NCBI GenBank assembly: GCA_963921825.1
Contig: OY997591.1
Location: 37,283,825 to 37,347,824, forward strand
Direction of reading: 5' to 3'
DNA from: Erodium maritimum
Lineage: Eukaryota > Streptophyta > Magnoliopsida > Geraniales > Geraniaceae
Length of the DNA: 64,000 nucleotides
Shown: one piece after another, positions 53,560 through 63,812 of the stretch
How the letters are laid out: each line of letters starts with the position of its first letter
Numbering within the stretch: the first letter of the stretch is position 1
The notes under the pieces: generated by a model
Seen by the model: only the letters and a program-made list of their open reading frames with translations
Told to the model about the DNA's origin: nothing
Database searches by the model: none
Translations under genes and position numbers: made by a program

Positions 53560-55097
53560 TTGATCTACAACAGATAAAATTCAATCAGTAAACTGAATAA
53601 ATTTTATGAAGATCAAGCTTAAACACCAACAATCAATTCTAAACCTTTAGAATTTGAAACCAAGATCCTTGATTCACTCGATTAAGCTGAACTAATGCTC
53701 ACCACTTAATCGAGCTATGTAGGTAGGACTCCATCCAATCACATCCAATGTGACTCTTGGCTAGGGTATGTACTTATGTACACGACTTACCCTATCTGTT
53801 ACCCTAGCTCAACCTCAGGCCGAGAATCGTAGTCGGGTCCACCAATTTTCAACTATGGCTCGTCACTATGTAGGTGCTCCGCTAATGCGCACGACACCCA
53901 CATATGTCGTCCAAACCTACTACCCCGCTTTCCCATGGATGCTCCGCTAATGCGCACGACACCCATAGGACGGGGAGGTAGTAAGGTGTTGATAATTGGG
54001 AGGTATCGGACATGACCCGTTTTTACTTGTCCGGTTGTGTTTAAAACTTTGACACATCCTAGATGCGATGAGCACATCAACTACATTCCAAATGCAATGA
54101 TGCCTCAAATTACATCCAATGTAATTCTTCCTTCGAACCCATCAACTACATCCAATGTAATGACGATTCTAAGGGTTCACACACAAGGATTAAAATTCCA
54201 ATTTTATCTTTGCATGTGAGGTGATATGCTCGGTAAATAAAGTTAAGCATGCAATTCTAAAACACATAGAATTAATCATGCATAAACTAAACCAAGCATA
54301 AAGCGATAAATGTGCACATAATAGCCCCCTAAACTAACTCCCACTAGCTTCTTGAGCTCCACCGACTCCAAGCCGATGCCAACACCCGAAAAGCCACCAA
54401 ATGACCTTTTCGCCCTTTCTTCGTCTTGAGTAAAATATTACAATTTAATACACGACTCGCAGGTCGGGAATAAATAAATATTACAAACAAGTGGTTCGAC
54501 GACCACACCTTGAAAGAATAATTACACGCTAACTCTAACGGCTCGCAGGCCGTGAAAAGCGATAAATAATTAAATTGAGCTCGGGGCTATTATGTACACC
54601 ATGCCAACATCACATCACACATCGTGTTATCAAACAAGCATGTTATCAAACATCATGTGATTTTCCGGTTTTAATTAATAGCCAAGTTTCGAAATTTTTT
54701 GATGCTCGGTTTATCGAAACCGTTCAAAATTGAAACTTTTGAACATTTGATCTTCGAGTTCATCATGACGGTTCCAAACTCGTCATAACTAACAAAACGG
54801 TTTAGCCTTGGCATATCAACCATCCAATGGTCATGCTTGGCCTAGCTCCGTCCAACGGAGCCCCGTTCGGTCCCGGTTTCGGCTCCCCGAGAGTCCCGCT
54901 CCCGAGACCCGAAAAATCAAATTTTTTTTCAAAATTTCCAGATTTGAAATAATTTTCAAAAAATCATTTTACATGTATTAAATCCATAAACAATAATTTA
55001 AAACATGTTATCAAACAATTTAGCAAAATAACATGCCAAAAACGAAACTTTCAAGCAAAACCGAAACTTTGAACACCGTCTTGTGAATCCCGAAGGT
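53560..55097 (-). other. Copia-A leader, no gene
   Basis: Untranslated leader of 1.5 kb. It contains a repeated GCTCCGCTAATGCGCACGAC word (53876-53895 and 53940-53959), short repeats with CATCCAATGTAAT near 54060-54150, and the inverted repeat at 54312-54599. It aligns with the Copia-B leader 35641-36688. Confidence 0.8.
54312..54599 (-). other. Long-range inverted repeat in Copia-A leader
   Basis: Arms GTGCACATAATAGCCCC (54312-54328) and GGGGCTATTATGTACAC (54583-54599) pair over 17 bp with one mismatch. The same arms are kept in the diverged Copia-B leader. Confidence 0.65.
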
Positions 55098-55115
55098 AAC
55101 CAGGCTCTGATACCA
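55098..55115 (-). other. Copia-A primer binding site
   Basis: The reverse complement reads GTGGTATCAGAGCCTGGT, an initiator-Met-tRNA site immediately inside the 5' LTR. Confidence 0.94.
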
Positions 55116-55116
55116 C

Positions 55117-56804
55117 TGTTGGGTCTCGAGGTAGGGTTGGAGATGAACCAACTCGCAGCGGAAAATCAATGAAAACCAAGAGACAATTAGAACCATGAAA
55201 CAACTAACAAAGAATGGATTAACAAGAGAAAAATTCAGCACTAGTTCTTACCAAAACAAGAACACCGGTTAACGAATGATTGGCTTGAGTCTCCAAGACG
55301 CCTACGTATCCACATGGGAATCAAAGCCACGTAGTTCTTCTCTTTGAGGACTCAAGAACACAAACATGGAGGTGGAAACTAGCCAAACCCGAAATGGCCA
55401 TGGAAGAGGGAGAGAAAATGTGTTTCCTATTCTTGTCTTGTGTTTGTTATGTTGAAAAAAGATGACTTAAACATAACAAAACCCATACTTGTCCAACTAA
55501 AGGCATGGGACAAGTATGGTGTCAAGTAAGGTGTAAATAGGACAAAGTATGGCAAGACAAGATTGGGTTAGGTGGTGAATCACCAACACCTTAATCCTTG
55601 TCTTGCTTACTTAGTACTAATTAATCAAGACTTGATTAATTAGTTCCATGGGCCTTGGTTGCATGGGCCTTTCATGGGCCTCTTGGAACATGGCCCGTGG
55701 CCATTTCCAACGAGGTCCTGTGATTCGCTCATCGCCTCCAAGCCTTCCATACCGGAAATGTCCAACATTATCCGACGCGATCAATCCCAAGACTCCAAGC
55801 CTTGTCTCGATCCGTAAAGTCCTATTCACTTACGGGCACATGACCAAAAACCCAGTTTTGGTCATGTCCCGAGACAACTCCCTTTTGGCCATTCTCCATA
55901 AATGTGTCAATGAGTTTCATCCTCCGGTGTGACCCTTAGGTTTATGCATGTCAATAGATCAACGTAAAATCCCATTTTACTTGATCCTATTTAAGTGGCA
56001 ACTAACGAGACTTTAGTATTGCCTGACACTACATAACGAATCGACCCTGTCGATTCTAACCTTTCCGTCGTCCCTGTCATTATCCTTTTATCTCCGATAT
56101 CCTGATTGAGATAAGGCATAGAGCCGTCATCCTTATTATTCTCAATCACCGTTCCTTGATATGTGAGATGACTGAAGATATGATACCCAGTATCATGTGC
56201 ATGGCCATGCTATTCTTCCAGTCACTCTCGATCAAGCGGCCGAGAACCGATATCTTTCCCATACCTTAGTATGAGGGATAAATCCCTTAGCCGTCTTTCG
56301 TGTCACTCATGTAGCCCATCCCCAAGCCAATCCTGGCCGTTATGGAAGCCCTGTTACGGACAACGTTAGGCTCAGGTCAAACTCAGTTGTTGACTACATA
56401 GCGATCACAAAGACTCCTTGGTCTAAGGATACATCACAAGCTACAACACTGAATATGTTCATGACTTAATCTATGGCACATATTCAGGGCGGGTCGTCCA
56501 ATATCATGTCCCACATGATATCTATGATCAGACTCCGGAATCCCATTCCAATGACTAACAGAACGTAAGCCATAAAGAGCCATCTTTCATACTAGTCGCT
56601 TCTAGTGAAGCTTTGTTGACTAGGGACCCATCGAGTGTGATCTATCTCGATCTATGGTTCTATTCGCATGGTGGGCATAGATCAGAGCACACATCGATAT
56701 ATTACTCCAACACATAAGTAATATAAAGCCGCTTTAATTTTATTGCTAACGATGATATATACATTTGGACATTTAGGATTGAACTACGGGCACTAAGACT
56801 AACA
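55117..56804 (-). repeat. Copia-A 5' LTR (1688 bp)
   Basis: Same length as the 3' LTR and nearly identical to it. Confidence 0.96.
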
Positions 56805-56809
56805 CCTCG

Positions 56810-57080
56810 GGCAGTCTTGGGCCAAGTGTCCCTACTGTCTACAGGTAGGGTAGAACTGTGTCAGCGGAGCAGGTCCAACTGATGCCACTGCTGCTCCTCT
56901 ACGCAAACTACTCTGCTGAAATTGTGGCTGAAAGTACCCAGAAGTCCTCTGTCGTCTAGCATCTCTCCTCTCTGCTGGCCTGAGGAACCCACTCGGTCTC
57001 GGCCTGACATCTCGCTCTCTGGAAGTCTCTCAAAAGTTCCTCTCCACTGCTAAGGCCTGGTCAACCAGAGTAGAGTACAC
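56810..57080 (-). pseudogene. G2 gag middle part with first zinc knuckle
   Basis: Degraded continuation of gag: PSGFLRPAERRDAR-like basic linker, then a CCHC knuckle ending GHLAQDCP at about 56810-56860, containing a stop codon inside the knuckle. The Copia-A insertion lies immediately after it. Confidence 0.8.
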
Positions 57081-57890
57081 CTATGTCCTCAAAACAATAC
57101 TCCTGACTACAATCGTCGGGAGGAGTCCACGCTCGAACCGTCTGCAGCGACTGTCCTCAGTCTGCACCATCTCGGGTGCGAAGCGGGACAAGGATAAGAA
57201 ACTCGCCGCATACTCAGATACTGTCATCCCCCTCTGCCGCAGATCCATGAACTGCTGGCGTCTATCATCTCGAACTGACCGCGGAAAGTACCGTTCCAGG
57301 AACAGTCGACTGAAAAGCTCAAAATCCACACCAACTCTGGTCTGCACAGACTGCCACCTGTAAAAAGCCTCACCCTCAAGCTGGAAGGTAGAGAAGGAGA
57401 CTCTCAGACGTCCCTCAGAAATGCCAGACGTGTCAAGGTTGCGAGTGATCCGCTCCAACCATAAAACGGCTGCCTCGGAGTCAGCACTCCCAGAAAAAGT
57501 CGGTGTACCCAAACGATGGAAATCACGAAGCGCCTGGGCCGTGTAGCTATCCATTTGTCCTGGCCTATCGATGGAGATTGCCTTAGTGGTAGGCACGGGC
57601 TCTGACACCGGTGATGTGGCCTCCTGCTGAGCACTGAGTGCTGCCAGTACTGCGCGTACTACCTCATCAGTAGGGGTAGCCTGAGTCGGCTCTGCGACTG
57701 GAGTATCTCTCACTGGTGACCCTGATGGTCCATCCTCAAAGCTCTGGTGCTTTGTGGGAGCAGCACCCTGGGCGCTAGCTACCCCTGCCAGTCCAACCGC
57801 TGGTGACTGGCTCTGTCCCAAAGCTGGGCGACTCCTGGTACCTCTCGGGACGTAAACATGAGACATCATGAAAGATCGCTGCAGTAGCAT
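57081..57890 (-). pseudogene. G2 gag capsid domain
   Basis: 269 codons. A Pro/Ser/Ala-rich N-terminus is followed by the Retrotrans_gag core: FHRLGTPTFSGSADSEAAVLWLERI, FQLEGEAFYRW, FSRLFLERYFP, FMDLRQRGMTVSEYAASFLSLSRFAP and CRRFERGLLPTIV. The domain forms the particle shell. The start is uncertain: the in-frame Met pair before SHVYVPRG (about 57866-57869) is a better start than the first Met. A stop at 57081 precedes the linker to the knuckles. G1 and G3 lack most of this core. Confidence 0.92.
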
Positions 57891-59005
57891 GTACGGTTCA
57901 ACTCAGTTTAACACAACTGAAATGGTTTAAGCAAAAGGGACGTTCTCGTTCGTCTCAACGGATCCTAATTGGACCAAGGGTAAGTATATAATTCGTATAT
58001 AGTACGTATATAGACAAAGAAGTCCGCACATTGTGCGTCTCACACAGCAACCAAGTAATGCAACCAACTCTCACAGAAGGCAAAGTTCACACACAAATGC
58101 ACCCATCACTAGGGTTTCAAAGCACGAAGCAAACAGTTTGGAAACAAGTCCTTAATCCTTTTGTCAAGCCTTTCTCTTTTCCCAAATTCCTTATCTTAAT
58201 CAAAATAATGAAGTCGATCTCGCATCGTTACAACTCGATTCAGGCGTCCCCGAACCTCGTTGTAACCACTTGACATCCAACCATCACATTTGACTACAGT
58301 GGCACCCCTGAGTCAACTATGATAGTACAACCAATCCAGTTTTACGGAAAATTCGGCATGACCTATTCGTATTTTCCACTAACCCTCCGTTTAAACGGGA
58401 CATTTACCAAACAATTTTCACAAGTTATTCAATACAAGAGTTCTCATGCTCTGCAAGGTACACAACAACATCAATACATAGATTTCTCATGCTTCGTAAA
58501 GTACACACACAATCAAAGAGGGTGCAAGAATAATCGAGTTTTACTCCTTCCAAAAGTTCCCCCTCCGGTCAAACACCACTCTAATGAAACCCATCTCCAA
58601 CCTCATCAATACCTCAATCAATTAACAATCCAACCTTAACAAACTTAAACCGGCCAACACAGTAGTAACACCTTTAACAGATAATTTATTCAATAATTAA
58701 TATACAACAGTTTGATCATTGCTCGTTAATCCAATACCGATCTCAACAGTTCAGTTTCACCGATCACTGTACCTGACAGTTCATAGGGTAAGGACACCAC
58801 TTAAGCGATGTAATAGTTGTAATAAAAAGGTTCAAATTTAAACAACCATTGAAAACAGTAAGACTCGAGTTGTTCTAACTCTATGCATCAAGATCTTTGG
58901 TTTGCATCACCGAGTACATGACTTAGACTCCCTAACTCTACCCACCTAACTGACGTAGGTCCGAGGTTTTGAAAACAAGTTCAAAATTTACAACCTGTTT
59001 CAAAT
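57891..59005 (-). other. G2 leader, no gene
   Basis: Untranslated leader. Only the conserved block at 58215-58320 resembles other elements. Confidence 0.8.
58215..58320 (-). other. Conserved leader block (G2 copy)
   Basis: GTTACAAC and GTTGTAAC form a perfect 8-bp inverted repeat (about 58227-58266) around CAGGCGTCCCCGA. CACCCCTGAGTCAAC follows. Aligned by eye with G1 (reverse complement of 13822-13920) and G3 (63470-63570). Confidence 0.6.
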
Positions 59006-59024
59006 GAAACCAGGCTCTGATACG
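59006..59024 (-). other. G2 primer binding site
   Basis: The reverse complement reads CGTATCAGAGCCTGGTTTC, an initiator-Met-tRNA-type site four bases inside the 5' LTR. Confidence 0.9.
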
Positions 59025-59028
59025 AAAT

Positions 59029-61711
59029 TGTCACGCCCCAAATCCGGTATTGACCGGACTCGAGACGTGACCGGAATTAAAGGTAGAAAAGCGATAAAGA
59101 AATACCAAAACCTTTATAATAACAAGATAAACTCTCTCAAATCAACAACTATAAAAATAGTTCCAAAACTTCCAATGAGTCACATCTCAACATAAATAGT
59201 CAAATAAATAATGTTTAGAACACAAGACAAACACAACTCTAAGATAAACCCCACGATGTCCAAAAGCTCCCTAGCCTCGAAATCACTCGACATCAGCTAC
59301 GCCTGTTAAACAGTAAGAAACCAAAAGGGGGGTGAGCTTACGCTCAGTAGGAAAAACCGTAACAACTTAACCCTTAGGTCAAAACTGTACTGGACAAGCA
59401 GATAGCTCAAATAACAACAAAAATATGATTAACCAAGAATTAATAAGCAACAAGATAAAAAAAGATAAGTACGAAGAAATAATATATATATATATATAAA
59501 CAATATCGAATAAGATAAGCGCCGTCCTCTTAAAGATAACTTTAACTTGAAAAGTTCCATAAAAGAATTATTACAAAGTATTAGACGATTAAATGGGAGT
59601 AATTGATATCTCGCCAACCACTTGCTTTCTCAAGCCTCCGATCCATGATAGATTCTAGTATCACCTCAGTTCCCATATTCGGATCCACTAGAGTATTCAT
59701 ATCACATCAGATTTTCCCTCGGTCCAGAGGAGGCACATACATCGGAGCACCGGAAACCATCCCATAGGGATGCTCATACTCGGAATTCTCGAAAATGTGT
59801 CCAAGGACCATAATCATAGGGAACCAAGGTAGTGCTCCCGTAGGACGCACGCCCTTGGGTGAAACCTCAGAAACCATCTCTTATGAAGTAATCCCATCAA
59901 TATCCCGTATGATCTGCCGAGCCATAGGCTCCTAAATCTATCAATATCCTGTAGGATCTGCCGAGCTCTCAGGCTCCAATAATAAATCAATATCCCGTAG
60001 GATCTGCCGAGCTCTAAGGCTCCAAAATCTATCAATATCCCGTTTGATTTGCCGAGCCATAGGCTCCTAAATCGATCAATATCTCATTTCATTTGTCAAA
60101 CTCCAACCACCACAACGGCACCGGATTACCCCCCCCCCCCCCCCCCCGGTGTAGTACCGAACCTAACATAAAGTAAACTAGTTTCATTAGACTCTTGATT
60201 ATCCTAATAACTAGCAACCAAGCATGTGAACCTAGCACACAACTAATCCGAGAGCTCTTCACAGCCTCTCTATCAGTAAATCAAGTCCCAAGTATTGAAA
60301 GCGAGTTATACTAGTCATCTTCATCCTAAGCATGCATTCTAGACATTCCGTTTATTAATAAATGAAAGAAAATTATTCTAGTTATTCGCATCCTATAGGA
60401 AATTCTAGGACCTTTCCGATTTTATTATCCTAACAAGCATACTAAGCGTTTAAATAAGAAGTTAAGACTTTCCCTACCTCTTGGTAATCCTTTAAAACTC
60501 TGTTGACAACTCGGTGGTCACAACTCCGTCCTCTTGATTTAAGAATCGAAAAGGGCTAAAAGGAAGGTTTATGGGTTCTGGGGGTCTGATCCGGAACGCC
60601 ATACGGACCGTGTGGCTAGCAGTGCTGGAACCTGGCACGGAACGTATCACAGTCCGGCGCGGTAGCCAGCACGGACCGCGTCACACACCGGCCCGGAGTG
60701 CGACACGGACCGTGTAAGGTACCATGCCGGACTCCCGTCCGTTTCGTGCTGCGTGCCGTGCCGGTACCAGGCCCGTTCCGTGCAGCCTGCCGTGCCGGCA
60801 CCTGGCCCGGCCTGGGTCACGTTCCGCGCCAAACCTGACCAGTTCTTTCCCCTTTCTTCCCCAACTCGAGTTTCACGAAAATCACCATTAGAACCCCATT
60901 TCCAAGTCCTCTCAACTCCAAAATGTTTATCCAAGGTTTCCCAACATCAACACCCTCAATGGGTTCATCAAACTTCAACCAAAACACAGTCCAAAGCATC
61001 CTACTTCACTACTTCTTCTCCAAGCAACAACCACAAAGCTAGTTCTTCAACTTTGAGCCAAAAACCCACAAAACCCAAAGAGTGAAAGTAGATGAAATGG
61101 AGAGTTAAGAGAATCCATACCTCTAGGATTGTGAGATGAAGAAGATGGAAGGAAAATGGAGGCAAAAGTTCTAAAAACAAGCTCCAAAATCCAAGCTTTC
61201 TTCACTTTCTTCTTCCTCAAGAAATGAGCTCTCCCCTCTCTCTCTCCTTATGATTTTCGGCTGCAACAATAGTGAGTGAGCTGATTTGTGTGCTCATGTT
61301 GCTTTAAATGACCTATTTTGTCCAAATACCGAAAAGCCCTTAAGGTCCTATCCCTTTAAAGGTAAGTTGGGAGGGTATAAGAGTCATTTGAAGCTCCTTT
61401 TTCATCCTCCAAGCCAAATATAACAAGTGTCATGTGGGGTCACTTCCACTTGAATAATTTCCAACTTTCCAAGATTTTATCGGAAAATAACCGATATAAA
61501 GTCCAAGTTTGACCGAAATTTGACCTAACCAATATTACAGTCAAACTGAAGGAAATAGCCCAACTAAGCTCACCGTGATGACGGCTAAGCTTTTTAAGCC
61601 CCGGAAAGGTCCCGAATGACTTCCTGAGTCATCGGTTGACTTTTCCAACCGAAAGTCAAACTTGTCTAGAATTCACCGGTTCGACTGGGATCGACCGAGG
61701 TGGTTCTTACA
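59029..61711 (-). repeat. G2 5' LTR (2683 bp, internally deleted)
   Basis: Same ends as the 3' LTR but about 520 bp shorter through fewer 45-bp repeats and two deletions (near 60165 and 60535). The remaining sequence differs by roughly one to two percent by eye. Confidence 0.92.
60129..60147. repeat. C19 homopolymer in G2 5' LTR
   Basis: 19 consecutive C at a place where the 3' LTR reads CTCCCCCCCTACCCC (42591-42605). Confidence 0.9.
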
Positions 61712-61716
61712 CATTT

Positions 61717-62169
61717 ACACTGTGCAACCGGGAGTGGCTGCAATAACCCAGCGGGACGCTGATGTTCGGGTCTCACCTGTTGACAAGTGAGGCACCGCGA
61801 TACTAACTCTGCAACCGCTCTCCGCATCCCGCTCCACCAGAAATGTCGCTTGATGTCGAGATACCTCTTAGTGCTACCCAAGTGCACTGTAAGACGCGAA
61901 TGATGTGACCCTCGCGTCATGCCGTCCCCGCAGCTACGCGGCACGCACGACCCCCCTCGATGCCGCAACTCCCAATTAGCACAAAGATCCCAGCCTTCGG
62001 CGTCGACACCGTCGGCAACTCTATCCTGGATCTCTGTCGTCTCGACATCCTCAGTCTGCGCCTCTAACACTCGGGCAAGAAGTGTGGGCTGAGCCATCAA
62101 TGAACACATGGCTGCGCTGTCAGTAGCCTCCTCTAGCTCAAGCCCGAACGTGCCTCGCCCCTTCATCAT
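61717..62169 (-). pseudogene. G3 RNase H/integrase linker and zinc-binding region
   Basis: [42 protein letters not shown] is the integrase zinc-binding end, preceded by SHHSRLTVHLGSTKRYLDIKRHF. In sense it runs up to the G2 insertion. The upstream part (GLELEEATDSAAMCSLMAQP) is the usual linker after RNase H. It is read together with the RT fragment across a deletion. Confidence 0.88.
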
Positions 62170-62174
62170 GTCCC

Positions 62175-62560
62175 ACTCACGGACTGATAACTGGTAGTCT
62201 TCGGATCATAGATCGATCTTCGAGAAACATTTCGACCCTCTCAACCGGTCGAACAAATCGTCAATTTTCGGCATAGGGTATCGGTTCTTCACCATAACCC
62301 GGTTCAGTTTCCAGTAGTCTGTACACATCCTCAGCGCTCCACTCTTCTTCTTCACGAAGAATGTTGGCGCTCCCCACGGCGATGTGCTCGGACGGATAAC
62401 TCCTCCTTCCGGAGCTCGTCGAATTGACCCTCTAGCTCAATCAACTCTGCTGACGCGGATCTGTACGGCGCCAGTGATAACGGTGCAGTCCCTGGCATCG
62501 GGTCAATCCCGATCTCGGCCTCGCGAACTGGGGGCCACCCGGTCAACTCATCGGGAAAGA
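62175..62560 (-). pseudogene. G3 RT N-terminal remnant with palm and RNase H deleted
   Basis: In sense: [23 protein letters not shown] in one frame, then after a frameshift [32 protein letters not shown] and FSKIDL in another. About six residues past a TGA the sequence jumps to REWDMMKG, the linker after RNase H. The RT palm with its catalytic aspartates and all of RNase H, roughly 1 kb in G2, are missing. Confidence 0.88.
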
Positions 62561-62561
62561 C

Positions 62562-62840
62562 CTAAGGGAACTCGCACACTACTCGCGGTAACTCTCGGCT
62601 CTGCGTGGTCGACACTTCCTCCAATGCGGACAATGCCGACAGGATAACTCCGTTCTTGATGCCCAATACACACGAGACCCTCGTGTTGCCTGCTGACAGC
62701 ATCACCTGTCGCTGGTAACCGTTTATATTCGCTCGGTACTTCGCAAGCCAATCCATTCCCAGGATTACTTCAAAGGCTGTCATTTCGTAAGTATCCTTCC
62801 CACGGATACACGCATAAGCTCCGTCGCTGCCGAAACTCAC
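62562..62840 (-). pseudogene. G3 protease remnant
   Basis: [29 protein letters not shown] is the C-terminal half of the Gypsy protease region. The catalytic DTG/DSG part is absent because sequence upstream in sense switches directly to the gag end. Ends VVCEFP before a stop. Confidence 0.86.
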
Positions 62841-63078
62841 GGACCTTCGCAGTCTCTCTGAGACCTCGCTCCGCCACCGTCGTCGTGTCCACCAACTCCG
62901 AACATACCAAAATCCTCAGGGTGAGGACTCGATCCAGAATCAGGGCTCTGAGCCCTCTCTCGAACCTCCTGTATCGGTTCGCTTCAGCCACCAACGTCAC
63001 TGGTGCAAAGCGGGACCGTTCCGTAGACTTGGCCTCGTACTCCGGCCACCGTGTGGTGGGTACATAACCCACGCACAC
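62770..63078 (-). pseudogene. G3 gag remnant
   Basis: EYEAKSTERSRFAPVTLVAEANRYRRFERGLRALILDRVLTLR is the end of the gag core. The linker TVAERGLRETAKVREFRQR then joins protease-region sequence in another frame. Neither the core N-terminal half nor any zinc knuckle is present, so the gag-protease junction has been deleted. Confidence 0.84.
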
Positions 63079-63792
63079 GCTTAACCCACGAACTCACACA
63101 ACGACGACACGCTCAATACCCTAGCGTTCACCCAGCCTAGACGTTCAGGCATATCATCAACCGGTTAACACACACGGTTCTCATAATCACGCTCGTCACA
63201 CAATGCTAAGTCTACCCTTAGCAGAGTCGCATCTTATTCGTATCACAATCAACCCGCACACTCGTGCGCCACACACTTTCAATCACATAATTTCAAGACA
63301 CACGAAAACAATTCACACACCTTCAAATCACACAGTCAAGTGATTTCACGTCACCCAATTTCAAATCACACGCAACCACATGGTCAATCAATTTTAAAAC
63401 ACATGCCAACAAGGCCTATAAGTTTTAAAATTTTCTCCTTTTCATCATAAAATCTCATTTTTTTGACATCACGTAGTTACAACCCGGTCCAGGCGTCCCC
63501 GATCTACATTGTACCCACTTGATATCAGCACCGTCACGTTCGAGTACAAGGGCGCCCCTGAGTCGAGTCGTGACCGTCTAAAAACGTTTCATGCAGCATA
63601 CACACAACATCATGACAGTCACACAATCATTATGCCAGTAACAACAATACTGCACATACACACAACAACAAACAAGACTCATGTCACTACGAGTCTACAC
63701 ACGGTTTTTGACTTACGCAACCGACGCACGACGGGAAATTTTAATGACTCAATCCTCCCCACCTAATAGACGTACAGTTCGAGGTGTGAAAG
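63079..63792 (-). other. G3 leader with conserved block
   Basis: No gene. Short CACA-rich repeats lie at 63240-63400. The conserved leader block (about 63470-63570) has GTTACAAC near 63475, CCAGGCGTCCCCGA, TTGTACCC and GGGCGCCCCTGAG. Confidence 0.75.
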
Positions 63793-63810
63793 CTCGAGCT
63801 CTGATAACAA
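63793..63810 (-). other. G3 primer binding site
   Basis: The reverse complement contains TTATCAGAGCTCGAGC, a mutated form of the G1 site TGGTATCAGAGCTCGAGG. Confidence 0.75.
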
Positions 63811-63812
63811 AC

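Larger units (their letters stand above)
48343..56804 (-). mobile_element. Copia-A: youngest insertion, full-length but catalytically disabled Ty1/Copia
   Basis: Two 1688-bp LTRs with only two mismatches noticed by eye, exact TSD CCTCG (48338-48342, 56805-56809), initiator-Met primer site and polypurine tract. The 5.09-kb interior holds gag, protease, integrase, RT and RNase H fragments in Copia order, broken by many stops. Key residues are changed: protease DTM, last knuckle Cys to Tyr, integrase Asp to Asn, RT YxDD absent. It inserted between the two zinc knuckles of G2 gag. Young LTRs plus dead enzymes imply mobilisation in trans. Confidence 0.95.
41368..61711 (-). mobile_element. G2: nested minus-strand Ty3/Gypsy element (chromoviral type)
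   Basis: LTRs TGTCACGCCCC...GGTTCTTACA, primer site, polypurine tract, gag with two zinc knuckles and a pol with protease, RT, RNase H, integrase and a chromodomain-like tail. TSD CATTT occurs at 41363-41367 and 61712-61716. It inserted into the G3 integrase and is itself split by Copia-A. It is the most complete pol in the window, disrupted by four in-frame stops and a frameshift in gag. Pol order and conserved 3' end suggest a Tekay-like chromovirus. The clade is inferred. Confidence 0.93.
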
